Shown: positions 33,785-43,669 of the stretch, one piece after another
Numbering within the stretch: position 1 is the first letter of the stretch
Layout: every line of letters starts with the position of its first letter
Source of the DNA: Pseudonocardia humida
Lineage (GTDB): Bacteria > Actinomycetota > Actinomycetes > Mycobacteriales > Pseudonocardiaceae
Assembly: GCF_023898865.1 (NCBI RefSeq)
Contig: NZ_JAGSOV010000035.1
Span: forward strand, 141,476-205,475
DNA length: 64,000 nt
Reading direction: 5' to 3'
Position numbers and translations under genes: made by a program
The notes under the pieces: model-generated
Databases searched by the model: none
Seen by the model: only the letters and a program-made list of their open reading frames with translations
What the model was told of the DNA's origin: nothing

Positions 33785-34918
33785 ATGGATCTGCCGGCCG
33801 CGGGCGAGCGGGCGCCGCTCCCGGTGCGCGCGGGCTTCGTGCTGGCCCTGGGCGTGCTCGCCGGGCTCACCGTCCCGGTCGGTACCAGCCCGCCGCCCGG
33901 CGGCGCGCTGCTCGTCGTCGACCTGGTCGTCGCCGTGCTGAGCACCGCGGCGGTGGTGCCGCTGATCGCGGTCCGCCCGCCGGTGCGGGTGGCGGTCGGG
34001 CTCGCGGTGCTGGCCGCGGTCTCCCCGGCCGCGACCCCCGCCGCCACCGCGGGCGCGCTGCGCATCGCCCGCACCCGCCCGCTGGCTACGGCGGCCGCCG
34101 TCGCCGCGCTCGGCGCGGCGGCGCACGCCGTCCGCTACGCATGGCGCCCGACGGACGGACTGCCCTTCGGCTGGTGGCTGGCGCTCGTCCTGATCGCGCA
34201 CGCCGCCCTGCTCGGCTGGGGCGCGTACGCGCAGTCGCGGGCGGCGCTGCTGGCCTCGCTGCGCGAGCGGGCGCGCCGCGCCGAGGCCGACCAGGAGTCG
34301 CGGGTGGCGCAGGCGCGGTCCGCGGAGCGCACGCGGATCGCCCGCGAGATGCACGACGTCCTCGCCCACCGGCTCTCGCTCGTCGCCACCACCGCGGGCG
34401 CCATCGAGTTCCGGCCCGACGCCAGCCCGGAGCGGATCGCCGCGGCGACCGGCGTCCTGCGGTCCCACGCGCACGCCGCGCTGGAGGACCTGCGCGAGGT
34501 GATCGGCGTGCTCCGCGCCGACCCCGAGGACGGCCGTCCGCAACCCACGGCCGCCGACGTGCCCTGCCTCGTCGCGGAGGTGCGCGCGGCGGGCGTCGAG
34601 GTCGCCTTCCACGACGACCTGGGCGCCGACCCGGGTGGCAGCACCGGCCGCACGGTGTACCGGGTGGTCCAGGAAGGGCTCACGAACGCCCGCAAGCACG
34701 CCGCGGGCCGGCCCGTCGAGGTCCGGCTGACCGGCGGCGAGGAGATCGTGGTCGAGATCGTCAACCCGACCGGTCCGGGGGCAGGCGCGCCGGGCAGCGG
34801 CACCGGGCTGGTCGGGCTCGCCGAACGGGTCGACCTGGCCGGGGGCCGGCTGGAGCACGGCCCGGTCGACGGGCGGTTCCGGCTGGTCGCGGCGCTGCCG
34901 TGGCCGGAGGGGGCATGA
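33785..34918 (+). CDS. Sensor histidine kinase, HisKA_3 (NarL-system) type
   Basis: The 377-residue kinase has a membrane sensor with about five helices in residues 15-150, then the dimerisation/phosphoacceptor helix ERTRIAREMHDVLAHRLSLVATTAG, where the His of MHDVLAHR is the phosphorylation site, and the ATPase domain with VYRVVQEGLTNARKHAAG (N box) and GSGTGLVGLAERVDLAGG (G box). No extracytoplasmic sensor domain exists, so it senses the membrane or works with a partner. Its stop overlaps the response-regulator start (ATGA). The start is supported by a leaderless promoter. Confidence 0.92.
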   Translation: MDLPAAGERAPLPVRAGFVLALGVLAGLTVPVGTSPPPGGALLVVDLVVAVLSTAAVVPLIAVRPPVRVAVGLAVLAAVSPAATPAATAGALRIARTRPLATAAAVAALGAAAHAVRYAWRPTDGLPFGWWLALVLIAHAALLGWGAYAQSRAALLASLRERARRAEADQESRVAQARSAERTRIAREMHDVLAHRLSLVATTAGAIEFRPDASPERIAAATGVLRSHAHAALEDLREVIGVLRADPEDGRPQPTAADVPCLVAEVRAAGVEVAFHDDLGADPGGSTGRTVYRVVQEGLTNARKHAAGRPVEVRLTGGEEIVVEIVNPTGPGAGAPGSGTGLVGLAERVDLAGGRLEHGPVDGRFRLVAALPWPEGA

Positions 34919-35565
34919 GCGGGGTCCGGGTGCTCGTCGTCGACGACGACGCGCTGGTGCGCTCCGCGCTGACGATGATGCTCGACGGCGCCAACGGCAT
35001 CCGCGTGGTCGGCGAGGTCGCCGACGGGGCCGACGTGCCCGCCGCCCTGGACGCGCACGCCGTCGACGTGGTCCTGATGGACCTGCGGATGCCCCGGGTC
35101 GACGGGATCACCGCCACCGCCCGCGTCCGCGCCCGCACCGACCCGCCCGAGGTCGTCGTGCTGACCACCTTCGACGCCGACGAGGGCGTGCTGCGGGCGC
35201 TGCGCGCGGGAGCGGGCGGCTTCCTGCTCAAGGACACCCCGCCCGCCGAGCTGGTGGCGGCGGTGCTGAAGGTGGCCGCGGGCGAGCCGATCCTCTCGCC
35301 GCGCATCACCCGCAGGCTGATGGACCGGGCCGCGACCGGGTCCGACGCGCGGGCCCGGGCCCGCGCCGCGCTCGCGGTGCTCAGCGACCGGGAGCGCGAG
35401 GTCGCCGCGGCGGTCGGGCGGGGCGCGTCGAACGGGGAGATCGCCACCGAGCTGCACATGGGCGTGGCCACGGTGAAGGCGCACGTCTCGAGCGTGCTGC
35501 TCAAGCTGGGGCTGGGCAACCGCACCCAGATCGCCTTGCTCGCCCACGACGCGGAGCTGACCTGA
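34915..35565 (+). CDS. NarL/LuxR-family response regulator
   Basis: The 216-residue regulator has a receiver domain (VRVLVVDDDALVRSALTMML; phospho-acceptor Asp in VVLMDLRMPRVDG, about residue 53; VVVLTTF; FLLKDTPPAEL with the conserved Lys) and a C-terminal LuxR-type helix-turn-helix (LSDREREVAAAVGRGASNGEIATELHMGVATVKAHVSSVLLKLGL). It is the partner of the upstream kinase, with a 4-nt gene overlap. The target is unknown; neither neighbour is an obvious effector. Confidence 0.94.
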   Translation: MSGVRVLVVDDDALVRSALTMMLDGANGIRVVGEVADGADVPAALDAHAVDVVLMDLRMPRVDGITATARVRARTDPPEVVVLTTFDADEGVLRALRAGAGGFLLKDTPPAELVAAVLKVAAGEPILSPRITRRLMDRAATGSDARARARAALAVLSDREREVAAAVGRGASNGEIATELHMGVATVKAHVSSVLLKLGLGNRTQIALLAHDAELT

Positions 35566-35625
35566 ACGCTCGACGAACGGCGCGCGGCTGTCCGTAACAG
35601 GCACGCATCCGTCGGTGCTCAGCGG

Positions 35626-35631
35626 TAGGAT
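35626..35631 (+). promoter_or_regulatory. TAGGAT -10 box upstream of phoH
   Basis: TAGGAT lies 48 nt before the phoH TTG start, in a region with more A/T than the genes on either side. Confidence 0.4.
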
Positions 35632-35679
35632 CGATGCCATCCCGATCAGGTACGACACCGAAAGCAGGCGGCACTTCCC

Positions 35680-36741
<1,062 letters not shown>

Positions 36742-36750
36742 TCGTCACGT

Positions 36751-36783
36751 GAACGGCCCGCCGCTCGTGGCGGGGGCCCGTTC
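36751..36783 (+). terminator. Hairpin after phoH
   Basis: GAACGG and CCCGCC pair with GGCGGG and CCGTTC, with a 3-nt bulge on one side. It starts 10 nt after the phoH stop. Confidence 0.6.
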
Positions 36784-36838
36784 CGTGTTCCGGTGGGCTG
36801 TTGCGCATGTGATTCGGCCACCTCGCAGATCCAGCGGT

Positions 36839-36870
36839 GTTCTCGCAGCCCGCCGGCGCCCTGCGAGAAC
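36839..36870. terminator. Second hairpin and TCGCAG cluster between convergent genes
   Basis: GTTCTCGCAG (36839-36848) and CTGCGAGAAC (36861-36870) form a perfect 10-bp stem. TCGCAG or its complement CTGCGA recurs five times between about 36822 and 36906. The stem probably terminates the reverse-strand oxidase gene; the extra copies are unexplained. Confidence 0.5.
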
Positions 36871-36978
36871 CCAGCCAGCGCTGCGACACCCACGACGCGC
36901 TGCGAGGACGCCCCTCTCGCCCGGCCGCGTAGCGGCGACGCCACCCCGGAGGCCCTCAAGGCCGGAGCCGAGCCGGCG

Positions 36979-38220
36979 TCACCGCCGCAGGTACTGCCCC
37001 AACCACTCGCTCCCGAACTTCCCCTCCGGGTCCACTCGCGCCACCAGCTCCTCCGCATCATCGAGCCGCGGGTAGAGGGATCGGACGACCGAGGGGGCGG
37101 TGGTGAAGACCTTGCCCCAGTGCGGCCGCGCGCTGAACGGCTCCAGCGCGCGCTCGATCGCCGCGACGACGGGGGTCACCGCGGCCGTGTCCTGGACCCA
37201 GGTGAAGTGCAGGGCCGCGCAGGCGCGGCCGTGGGCGGGTGAGAGCCAGAGGTCGTCGGCGGCGATCGTGCGGACTTCGCAGACCAGCAGGACCGGGGCG
37301 ATGCGGTCGGCGATGGCGTCGAGGGCGCGGAGCGCGTCGACCACCGTCTCGCGCGGCACCAGGTACTCCGACTGGAGCTCGTCGCCGCGGCTGGGCTTGA
37401 ACTCGGCGCGGAAGTGCGGCAGGCGGGTGTGCCACGGGCCGGGGTCGCCGCCCTGGGGGGTGCAGTTGGCGGGGTCCTCGGTGGTGAGCATGTGGCGGGG
37501 GCCCGGGGCGGGGGTGGCGCCGAACCAGTCGGGGCCCGGTTCCGGGGAGTCGGGGAGCTGCTTGATCCAGCACTGCTCGAAGCCGGCGCCGGCCCACCGG
37601 GTGAAGAGGCTGACGCTGTAGGCCGCGGACAGGGCGTCGGGGACGGCGTCGAACGAGCGCAGGCCCTCGTAGACCCACTGGCGCACGTCGAACGTCGGGC
37701 GCAGGTCGAGGGTCAGCGCGGTGACGATCCCCAGCGCGCCCAGCGCGACGACCGCGCCGGGGAAGTCGGGGTCGCCGCGGCGGAACGTGCGCAGCTCGCC
37801 GTCGGCGGCGACCAGCTCCACCGCGCGCACCGAGCCGGCCAGGACGCCGTTGCCGTCGCCGGAGCCGTGGGTGCCGGTGGAGCAGGCGCCGGCCACCGAG
37901 ATGTGCGGCAGCGAACCGGTGTTGGGCAGCGCGAAGCCCGCCTCGTGCAGCGCGGCGCCGACCTGCCCGTACGTCGAGCCGGCCGAGACCGTGACCACGC
38001 CCGCGGCGGCGTCGATCTCGATCCGCCGCGGCAGGTCGGCGACGGTGACCAGCTCGCCGGGGCTGTCGGCGATCGGGCTGAACGAGTGGCCGCTGCCCAG
38101 CGCCCGCACCCGGTGCGCGCCGGCCACGAGCTCCTGCAGCTCGGGCACGGTGCCCGGCCGGTGCAGTCGATCGGCGGAGAAGACGACGTTGCCCGCCCAG
38201 TTGGTCACCCTGCCTGTCAT
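36979..38220 (-). CDS. FAD-linked oxidase, aldonolactone-oxidase type
   Basis: The 413-residue flavoprotein has the vanillyl-alcohol-oxidase fold: the FAD-binding HRVRALGSGHSFSPIADSPG (about 37-56), NTGSLPHISVAGACSTGTHGSG (about 100-121) and the C-terminal ALO domain ending LYPRLDDAEELVARVDPEGKFGSEWLGQYL. It resembles D-arabinono-1,4-lactone oxidase and actinobacterial relatives (xylitol or alditol oxidases). The exact sugar lactone or alditol is not decidable. It starts at ATG 38220, divergent from ybeY, and converges with phoH. Confidence 0.9.
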   Translation of the reverse strand: MTGRVTNWAGNVVFSADRLHRPGTVPELQELVAGAHRVRALGSGHSFSPIADSPGELVTVADLPRRIEIDAAAGVVTVSAGSTYGQVGAALHEAGFALPNTGSLPHISVAGACSTGTHGSGDGNGVLAGSVRAVELVAADGELRTFRRGDPDFPGAVVALGALGIVTALTLDLRPTFDVRQWVYEGLRSFDAVPDALSAAYSVSLFTRWAGAGFEQCWIKQLPDSPEPGPDWFGATPAPGPRHMLTTEDPANCTPQGGDPGPWHTRLPHFRAEFKPSRGDELQSEYLVPRETVVDALRALDAIADRIAPVLLVCEVRTIAADDLWLSPAHGRACAALHFTWVQDTAAVTPVVAAIERALEPFSARPHWGKVFTTAPSVVRSLYPRLDDAEELVARVDPEGKFGSEWLGQYLRR

Positions 38221-38242
38221 GAGCCGATTGTCCGCCCGCGGC

Positions 38243-38248
38243 TAGTCT
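38243..38248 (+). promoter_or_regulatory. TAGTCT -10 box upstream of ybeY
   Basis: TAGTCT lies 34 nt before the chosen ybeY start, leaving a short leader with the GGGGAAG ribosome-binding site. Confidence 0.4.
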
Positions 38249-38282
38249 GGTGCGCGTACACGACAGCGAGGCAGGGGAAGAA

Positions 38283-38831
38283 GTGTCCATCGAGGTCTGC
38301 AACGAGTCCGGCATCGCCCTGGACGAGTCGCTCGTCGCGTCGGTCGCGCGGCACGCGCTGGACGCGATGCACGTCAACCCGGCGGCCGAGCTGAGCATCC
38401 TGGCGGTCACCAGCGAGGTGATGGCCGAGCTGCACGAGCGCTGGATGGACGAGCCCGGCCCCACCGACGTCATGAGCTTCCCGATGGACGAGCTGGCCGA
38501 GGAGTCCCGCCGGCCCGACGCCCCGGACATGGGCCCGGCGCTGCTGGGCGACATCGTGCTGTGCCCGGAGTTCGCCAAGGCACAGGCCCGCACGGCGGGT
38601 CACGGCCTGGCCGACGAGCTGCACCTGCTCACCGTGCACGGCGTGCTGCACCTGCTCGGCTACGACCACGCCGAGCCCGACGAGGAGCGGGAGATGTTCG
38701 GCCTGCAGAACCGCCTGCTGCGCGAGTGGCGCACGGGCCGCGAGCTGGCCGCCGCGCGGGCCGCGCAGCGGCGCAGCGACTCCGCGGTGCTGGGCACCGT
38801 TGGGCTAGCCGAGCCCACCGAGGACGGCTGA
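38283..38831 (+). CDS. ybeY: Endoribonuclease YbeY, 16S rRNA maturation
   Basis: The 182-residue metalloprotein carries the zinc motif [17 protein letters not shown] (H-x3-H-x5-H) near 116-132 and the conserved [11 protein letters not shown] stretch (about 60-70). It processes the 3' end of 16S rRNA and degrades defective ribosomes. I choose the GTG at 38283 because it follows GGGGAAG and matches the family N-terminus. The C-terminal 30 residues are an alanine-rich extension common in actinobacteria. It precedes the CBS-domain membrane protein gene by 10 nt. Confidence 0.94.
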   Translation: MSIEVCNESGIALDESLVASVARHALDAMHVNPAAELSILAVTSEVMAELHERWMDEPGPTDVMSFPMDELAEESRRPDAPDMGPALLGDIVLCPEFAKAQARTAGHGLADELHLLTVHGVLHLLGYDHAEPDEEREMFGLQNRLLREWRTGRELAAARAAQRRSDSAVLGTVGLAEPTEDG

Positions 38832-38841
38832 CCGTCCTCCC

Positions 38842-40242
38842 GTGATCACGACGCTGATCGTCATCGCCGTCCTGCTGATCCCGCTGGCCGGTGTGTTCGC
38901 CGCCGCCGACGCCGCGCTCAACACGGTGTCGCGGGCCCGGGTCGAGTCGCTGATGCGCGCCGGGCGGCCCGGTGCCCGGGCGCTGTCCAAGGTCGTCGCC
39001 GACCGGCCCCGCCACGTCAACCTGCTCCTGCTGCTGCGGCTGGCCGCGGAGACCGCGGCCACGGTGCTGCTCACGATCGCCCTCGACCAGGTGATCAGCC
39101 CGGTGTGGGCGGGGGCGCTGATCGCCGCCTCGATCATGGTGGTGGTGTCCTACGTGCTGATCGGCGTCGGGCCGCGCACGCTGGGCCGCCAGCACCCGTA
39201 CCGGATCGGGATGCTGATCGCCGCCCCGGTACGCGCGCTGGCCACGCTGCTCGGGCCGCTGGCCAAGCTGCTGATCCTGGTCGGCAACGCGATCACCCCC
39301 GGCCAGGGCTTCCGGCAGGGCCCGTTCTCCTCCGAGGTCGAGCTGCGCGAGCTGGTCGACATGGCCAGCACCAGCGGCGTCGTCGACGAGGACGAGCGGC
39401 AGATGATTCACTCGGTGTTCGAGCTGGGCGACACGCTGGTGCGCGAGGTCATGGTGCCGCGCCCGGACGTCGTGTGGACCGAGCACGACACCCCCGTCGA
39501 CAAGGTGCTGCGGCTGGCGCTCAAGAGCGGCTACTCGCGCATCCCGGTGCTCGGCGAGGGCATCGACGACATCGTCGGGGTGGCCTACCTCAAGGACATC
39601 GTGCGCGCGCGGGCGGAGGCCGACCCCGACGGCGACGCCCCGGTGCCCGTGCTGGGCGAGGTCATGCGGCCGGCGGTGTTCGTGCCCGACAGCAAACGGG
39701 TCGACGAGCTGCTCAAGGAGATGCAGGCGGCCCGCAACCACATGGCGATCGTGGTCGACGAGTACGGCGGCACGGCGGGCGTGGTGACCATCGAGGACAT
39801 CCTCGAGGAGATCGTCGGCGAGATCACCGACGAGTACGACAGCGAGGAGGTGCCCGACGTGGTGCACCTCGACGAGCGCAGGCTGCGGGTCAACGCCCGG
39901 CTCCCGGTCACCGACTTCGCCGAGCTGTTCCCCGGCGTCGACGGCGAGCAGACCGAGCTGGCCGACGTGCTGGCCGAGGTCGACGTCGACACCGTCGGCG
40001 GTCTGCTGGCCCAGCGCATGGGCAAGGTGCCGCTGCCCGGGGCGCGGGCCGAGGTGGCAGGGCTGGCGCTGCTGGCCGAGGGCGGCAAGGACGCCAGGGG
40101 CCGCATCCGGATCTCCTCGGTGCTGGTGGAGCGGCTGGACGTCGACGAGAGCGGCACCGACGACGGCGCCCCCGGCGAGCGCGACGAGCACGTGGACACG
40201 TCGGTGGGACGGCGGGAGGAGAGCGATGTCCGGCACGGGTGA
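38842..40242 (+). CDS. CNNM/CorC-type membrane protein with CBS pair
   Basis: The 466-residue protein has a DUF21/CNNM transmembrane domain (helices at about 3-22, 66-84, 90-110 and 120-150), a pair of CBS domains (about 205-330; VMVPRPDVVWTEHDTPVDKVL and VMRPAVFVPDSKRVDELL), the signature VVDEYGGTAGVVTIEDILEEIVGEI, and a CorC_HlyC domain at 345-430. Such proteins are linked to magnesium or cobalt export; older annotation calls them hemolysins. It starts with GTG 38842 and overlaps the next gene by 17 nt, within the conserved ybeY-to-era string. Confidence 0.93.
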   Translation: MITTLIVIAVLLIPLAGVFAAADAALNTVSRARVESLMRAGRPGARALSKVVADRPRHVNLLLLLRLAAETAATVLLTIALDQVISPVWAGALIAASIMVVVSYVLIGVGPRTLGRQHPYRIGMLIAAPVRALATLLGPLAKLLILVGNAITPGQGFRQGPFSSEVELRELVDMASTSGVVDEDERQMIHSVFELGDTLVREVMVPRPDVVWTEHDTPVDKVLRLALKSGYSRIPVLGEGIDDIVGVAYLKDIVRARAEADPDGDAPVPVLGEVMRPAVFVPDSKRVDELLKEMQAARNHMAIVVDEYGGTAGVVTIEDILEEIVGEITDEYDSEEVPDVVHLDERRLRVNARLPVTDFAELFPGVDGEQTELADVLAEVDVDTVGGLLAQRMGKVPLPGARAEVAGLALLAEGGKDARGRIRISSVLVERLDVDESGTDDGAPGERDEHVDTSVGRREESDVRHG

Positions 40243-40588
40243 GCAGGTCCTCGACCCGGAGGACGCCAAGATCGTCACGCTGGCCCGGTCCAGCCGGGGG
40301 CGCACCGGCGCCGCCGAGGGGGCGGCCGTGCGCGACACCGACGGCCGCACCTACACCGCCGCCTCCGTCGCGCTCCCGTCGCTGGCGCTGACCGCGCTGC
40401 AGGCGGCGGTGGCCGCCGCGGTGTCCAGCGGCGCGACCGCGCTGGAGGCCGCCGCCGTGGTCACCGCGGCCGACGCGCTCGACGCGGCCTCGCTGGCCGC
40501 GGTGGCCGACCTGGCCCCCGGTGCGCCGGTCTTCCGCGCGGACGCCCGGGGCGCCGTCGTCGAGACCGTCGTCGCGGAGCCGGCGTGA
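40226..40588 (+). CDS. Cytidine-deaminase-like protein without catalytic residues
   Basis: The 120-residue protein holds the position where actinobacteria often have a cytidine-deaminase-like gene, between the CBS protein and era. The fold pattern (EDAKIVTLARSSRGRTGAAEGAAVRDTDGRTYTAASV and the alanine-rich helices ALQAAVAAAVSSGATALEA) is recognisable. However, the protein has no histidine and no cysteine at all, so the HAE and PCxxC zinc motifs are absent. It cannot be a zinc deaminase and is probably a structural relative with a binding or regulatory role. It overlaps both neighbouring genes (17 nt and 4 nt). Confidence 0.75.
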   Translation: MSGTGEQVLDPEDAKIVTLARSSRGRTGAAEGAAVRDTDGRTYTAASVALPSLALTALQAAVAAAVSSGATALEAAAVVTAADALDAASLAAVADLAPGAPVFRADARGAVVETVVAEPA

Positions 40589-41829
40589 CGCCCGCCCGCT
40601 ACGACGTCGTCGTGGTCGGCGGCGGGATCGTCGGACTGGCCACCGCGCACGCCGTCCTCCGCAGCGGGCGCACGGTGGCGGTGGTGGAGCGCGAGGGTGC
40701 GCTGGCCGCGCACCAGAGCGGGCACAACTCCAACGTCATCCACTCCGGGCTGTACTACGCCCCCGGCGGGCTCAAGGCCCGCCTCGCCGTGGCCGGCTGC
40801 GCCGAGACGGTCGCCTTCTGCCGCGAGCACGACCTGCCGCACCGGGTCAGCGGGAAGCTGGTGGTGGCCACCGAGCCCGACGAGCTGCCCCGGATGGCCG
40901 AGCTGGTCCGCCGCGGCGCCGCCAACGGCGTCGAGGTGCACGAGCTCGACCCGGCCGGGATGCGCGAGCGCGAGCCGCACGTGCGCGGCCTGGCGGCGCT
41001 GTGGGTCCCCTCCACCGGCATCTGCGACTACCGGCTGGTCACCGAGAAGCTCGGCGAGCTGGTCACCGCGGCGGGCGGCGACGTCCACCTCGGTCGGCGG
41101 GTGGCCTGGCTCGACCGCCGCGCCGACCGCGTCGTCGTGCACGGGGGAGGGGAGCTGGAGGCCGGGCAGGTCGTCGTGTGCGCCGGGCTGCGCGGCGACG
41201 AGCTGGCCCGGGCCAGCGGCGCCGACCCCGGCGTGCGGATCGTGCCGTTCCGCGGCGAGTACTCCGGGTTCTCCGAGCGGGCCGCCGGACTGGTCAACGG
41301 CCTGGTCTACCCGGTGCCCGACCCGGCGTTCCCGTTCCTGGGCGTGCACGCCACCCGCGGCGTCGACGGCCACGTGCACGCCGGCCCGAACGCGGTGCTG
41401 GCGCTGGCCCGCGAGGGGTACTCGTGGAGCGCGGTCAAGCCCAAGGAGTTCCTGTCCACCATCACCTACCCCGGGATGCTGCAGGTCGCGAAGCGGCACT
41501 GGCGCTACGGGCTGGGCGAGATGCACCGATCCCTGTCGAAGAAGGCCATGGTCAAGCAGATCCAGCGGATGTTGCCCGACGTCGAGGCGAGCGACCTGCA
41601 CCCGGCCGGTGCCGGGGTGCGGGCGCAGGCGGTGAAGCCCGACGGCACCCTCGTCGACGACTTCCTGTTCGTCGAGCAGCCCCCGATCGGGGGTGGTTCC
41701 GGCGCAGGGAAGGTGCTGCACGTGCTCAACGCGCCGTCCCCGGCGGCGACGGCGGCGCTGCCCATCGGCCGGGAGATCCTGGAACGGCTCACCGGCGAGC
41801 GCCTCGCGCCGCTGGGGGCGGGATCGTGA
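40585..41829 (+). CDS. lhgO: L-2-hydroxyglutarate oxidase-like flavoenzyme
   Basis: The 414-residue FAD enzyme has the N-terminal Rossmann motif DVVVVGGGIVGLATAHAVL (about 5-23), the substrate-site region AHQSGHNSNVIHSGLYYAPGGLKA, and FRGEYSGFSERAAGLVNGLVYPVPDPAFPFLGVHATR typical of LhgO. It oxidises L-2-hydroxyglutarate to 2-oxoglutarate and passes electrons to the quinone pool. The C-terminal part is complete. It overlaps the preceding gene by 4 nt and era by 4 nt (GTGA), so it is inserted into the conserved operon. Confidence 0.92.
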   Translation: MTPARYDVVVVGGGIVGLATAHAVLRSGRTVAVVEREGALAAHQSGHNSNVIHSGLYYAPGGLKARLAVAGCAETVAFCREHDLPHRVSGKLVVATEPDELPRMAELVRRGAANGVEVHELDPAGMREREPHVRGLAALWVPSTGICDYRLVTEKLGELVTAAGGDVHLGRRVAWLDRRADRVVVHGGGELEAGQVVVCAGLRGDELARASGADPGVRIVPFRGEYSGFSERAAGLVNGLVYPVPDPAFPFLGVHATRGVDGHVHAGPNAVLALAREGYSWSAVKPKEFLSTITYPGMLQVAKRHWRYGLGEMHRSLSKKAMVKQIQRMLPDVEASDLHPAGAGVRAQAVKPDGTLVDDFLFVEQPPIGGGSGAGKVLHVLNAPSPAATAALPIGREILERLTGERLAPLGAGS

Positions 41830-42740
41830 GCGAGCCGGAGTACCGGTCGGGGTTCGCCTGCTTCGTCGGGCGCCCCAACGCCGGCAAGTCGACGCTGACC
41901 AACGCGCTGGTCGGCGAGAAGATCGCGATCACCTCGAGCCGGCCGCAGACCACCCGCCACGCCATCCGCGGCATCGTCAACCGCCCGGACGCGCAGCTGA
42001 TCCTGATCGACACCCCGGGCCTGCACAAGCCGCGCACGCTGCTGGGCAGCCGGCTCAACGACGTCGTGCGCGAGACCTGGGCCGAGGTCGACGTGATCGG
42101 CTTCTGCGTGCCGGCGGACGCCCCGGTCGGGCGCGGCGACGAGTTCATCGTCAACGAGCTGCGCTCGGTGGCCAACCGCACCCCGGTGATCGGGATCGTC
42201 ACCAAGACCGACAAGGCGGGACCGGAGCAGATCACCGCCCGGCTCACCCAGCTGGCGGGGCTGATGCCGTTCGCCGAGGTCGTGCCGTGCTCGGCGGTCT
42301 CCGGCTTCCAGGTCGACCTGCTGACCGACCTGCTGGTCGCGCGGCTGCCGGAGGGCCCCCAGCTCTACCCGGACGGCGAGCTCACCGACGAGCCGGAGGA
42401 GACCCTGGTCGCCGAGCTCATCCGGGAGGCGGCGCTGGAGGGCGTGCGCGACGAGCTGCCGCACTCGATCGCGGTGGTGATCGAGGAGATGGTCCCGCAG
42501 GAGGGGCGCCACCCCAAGCAGGACCCGATCCTGAACATCCACGCCAACATCTTCGTCGAGCGCTCCAGCCAGAAGGGGATCGTGATCGGCAAGGGCGGGG
42601 AGCGGCTGCGCCAGGTCGGCACCGACTCGCGCCGCCAGATCGAGGCGCTGCTGGGCACCAGGGTCTTCCTCGACCTGCACGTGAAGATCGCCAAGGACTG
42701 GCAGCGCGACCCCCGCCAGCTCCGCAAGCTCGGCTTCTGA
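41826..42740 (+). CDS. era: GTPase Era, 30S assembly factor
   Basis: The 304-residue GTPase has ACFVGRPNAGKSTLTNALVG (P-loop, about 12-25), SRPQTTRHAIRGI, IDTPGLHKPR (G3), TKTDKAG (G4) and the C-terminal KH domain with GIVIGKGGERLRQVGTDSRRQIE. Era binds the 3' end of 16S rRNA near the sequence matured by YbeY. The GTG at 41826 overlaps the lhgO stop, which fixes the start. A 65-bp palindromic repeat begins 8 nt after its stop. Confidence 0.97.
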   Translation: MSEPEYRSGFACFVGRPNAGKSTLTNALVGEKIAITSSRPQTTRHAIRGIVNRPDAQLILIDTPGLHKPRTLLGSRLNDVVRETWAEVDVIGFCVPADAPVGRGDEFIVNELRSVANRTPVIGIVTKTDKAGPEQITARLTQLAGLMPFAEVVPCSAVSGFQVDLLTDLLVARLPEGPQLYPDGELTDEPEETLVAELIREAALEGVRDELPHSIAVVIEEMVPQEGRHPKQDPILNIHANIFVERSSQKGIVIGKGGERLRQVGTDSRRQIEALLGTRVFLDLHVKIAKDWQRDPRQLRKLGF

Positions 42741-42748
42741 CCCGGACC

Positions 42749-42813
42749 CCGTCGAGAACGAGGTTGTCGTCGCTTGGACCGGTCCAAAACGACGACAGCT
42801 TCGTTCTCGACGG
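42749..42813. repeat. 65-bp palindromic intergenic repeat, copy B
   Basis: The element starts CCGTCGAGAACGA and ends TCGTTCTCGACGG, with TTGGACCGGTCCAA at its centre. It fills the gap between convergent era and the HugZ-like gene and can act as a bidirectional terminator. Copies A (15660) and C (59069) have the same length. Confidence 0.9.
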
Positions 42814-42816
42814 GGG

Positions 42817-43638
42817 TCAGCCGGCGGCGCGGGCCCGGCCCAGCAGGTCGATCATCGCCTTGCGGACGGCGTCGGCGGTGTCCGTCGGGGCGTCGAAGCG
42901 CAACCGCACGGCCACCTCGTCGGCGTCCTGGCCGTCGGCGGCCAGCACCGCGAAGCCGTAGCGGTCGACGCCGACCATCCGGGCGCGCGTCGTGCCCGGC
43001 CGGTCGGCGAGGATCTTGCAGAACAGCACCAGCGCGTCGGCGTGGTCGTCGTTCATGTGCTCGATGATCCGCGCGGCGTGCGGGTGCAACGGGTCGGGCT
43101 CGGCCGCGGTGTACTCGGCCGCGGTCACCCAGCTCATCCGGCCGAAGCCGCCGACGTAGCGGACCGAGGAGACCTCCAGGCGGTAGAGCCGGAAGTCGGC
43201 GAACTCGGCGTAGAACGCGCCCGGCTGCGCGGCCCGGTAGGTGGGCAGCGCCGCCGCCCGCTCGTCGCCGCGCAGCTCCTCGACCACACCCAGCACGGTG
43301 ACCCTGGCCAGGGCCAACGGGTCGCCCGCGCCCGTCTCGACGGCCATCAGCGAGGCCCGCTGATCGCCGCCGAGGTTGCGGGTGTGCTCGGCCAGGTCGC
43401 TGAGCAGCAGCAGCGGGCGCCCCAGCCCGTCGACGCCGTGGCTGACCAGCGACCCGAACGGGAAGCCGCCCTCGCCGATGGTGGCCAGCGAGGCGGTGGT
43501 GACCGACGAGATCAGGGTGCGGGAGCGCTCGGCGTCGGTGGGCTCGCCGCGCACCCCGGGGGTGGCCGCCAGCGTGCGCTCGGTCTCGGCGAGCGACTCC
43601 GCGGGGACGAGGTGGGTGCCGGCCGGTTGGGGTCGCAC
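42817..43638 (-). CDS. HugZ-like FMN-binding split-barrel protein with DUF2470
   Basis: The 273-residue protein has an FMN-binding split barrel (ERSRTLISSVTTASLATIGEGGFPFGSLVSHGVDGLGRPLLLLSDLAEHTRNLGGDQRASL) and a C-terminal DUF2470 domain (HPHAARIIEHMNDDHADALVLFCK). This two-domain layout is that of HugZ/HutZ-type heme-utilisation proteins and plant relatives. Heme binding or oxidation is plausible; pyridoxamine phosphate oxidase activity is unlikely. I use the GTG at 43638, which has a perfect AGGAGG 5 nt upstream. A longer reading would overlap the TetR gene. It follows TetR on the same strand. Confidence 0.88.
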   Translation of the reverse strand: MRPQPAGTHLVPAESLAETERTLAATPGVRGEPTDAERSRTLISSVTTASLATIGEGGFPFGSLVSHGVDGLGRPLLLLSDLAEHTRNLGGDQRASLMAVETGAGDPLALARVTVLGVVEELRGDERAAALPTYRAAQPGAFYAEFADFRLYRLEVSSVRYVGGFGRMSWVTAAEYTAAEPDPLHPHAARIIEHMNDDHADALVLFCKILADRPGTTRARMVGVDRYGFAVLAADGQDADEVAVRLRFDAPTDTADAVRKAMIDLLGRARAAG

Positions 43639-43669
43639 GGGAGCCTCCTGGGTGTGGGTTAGGGCAGCC

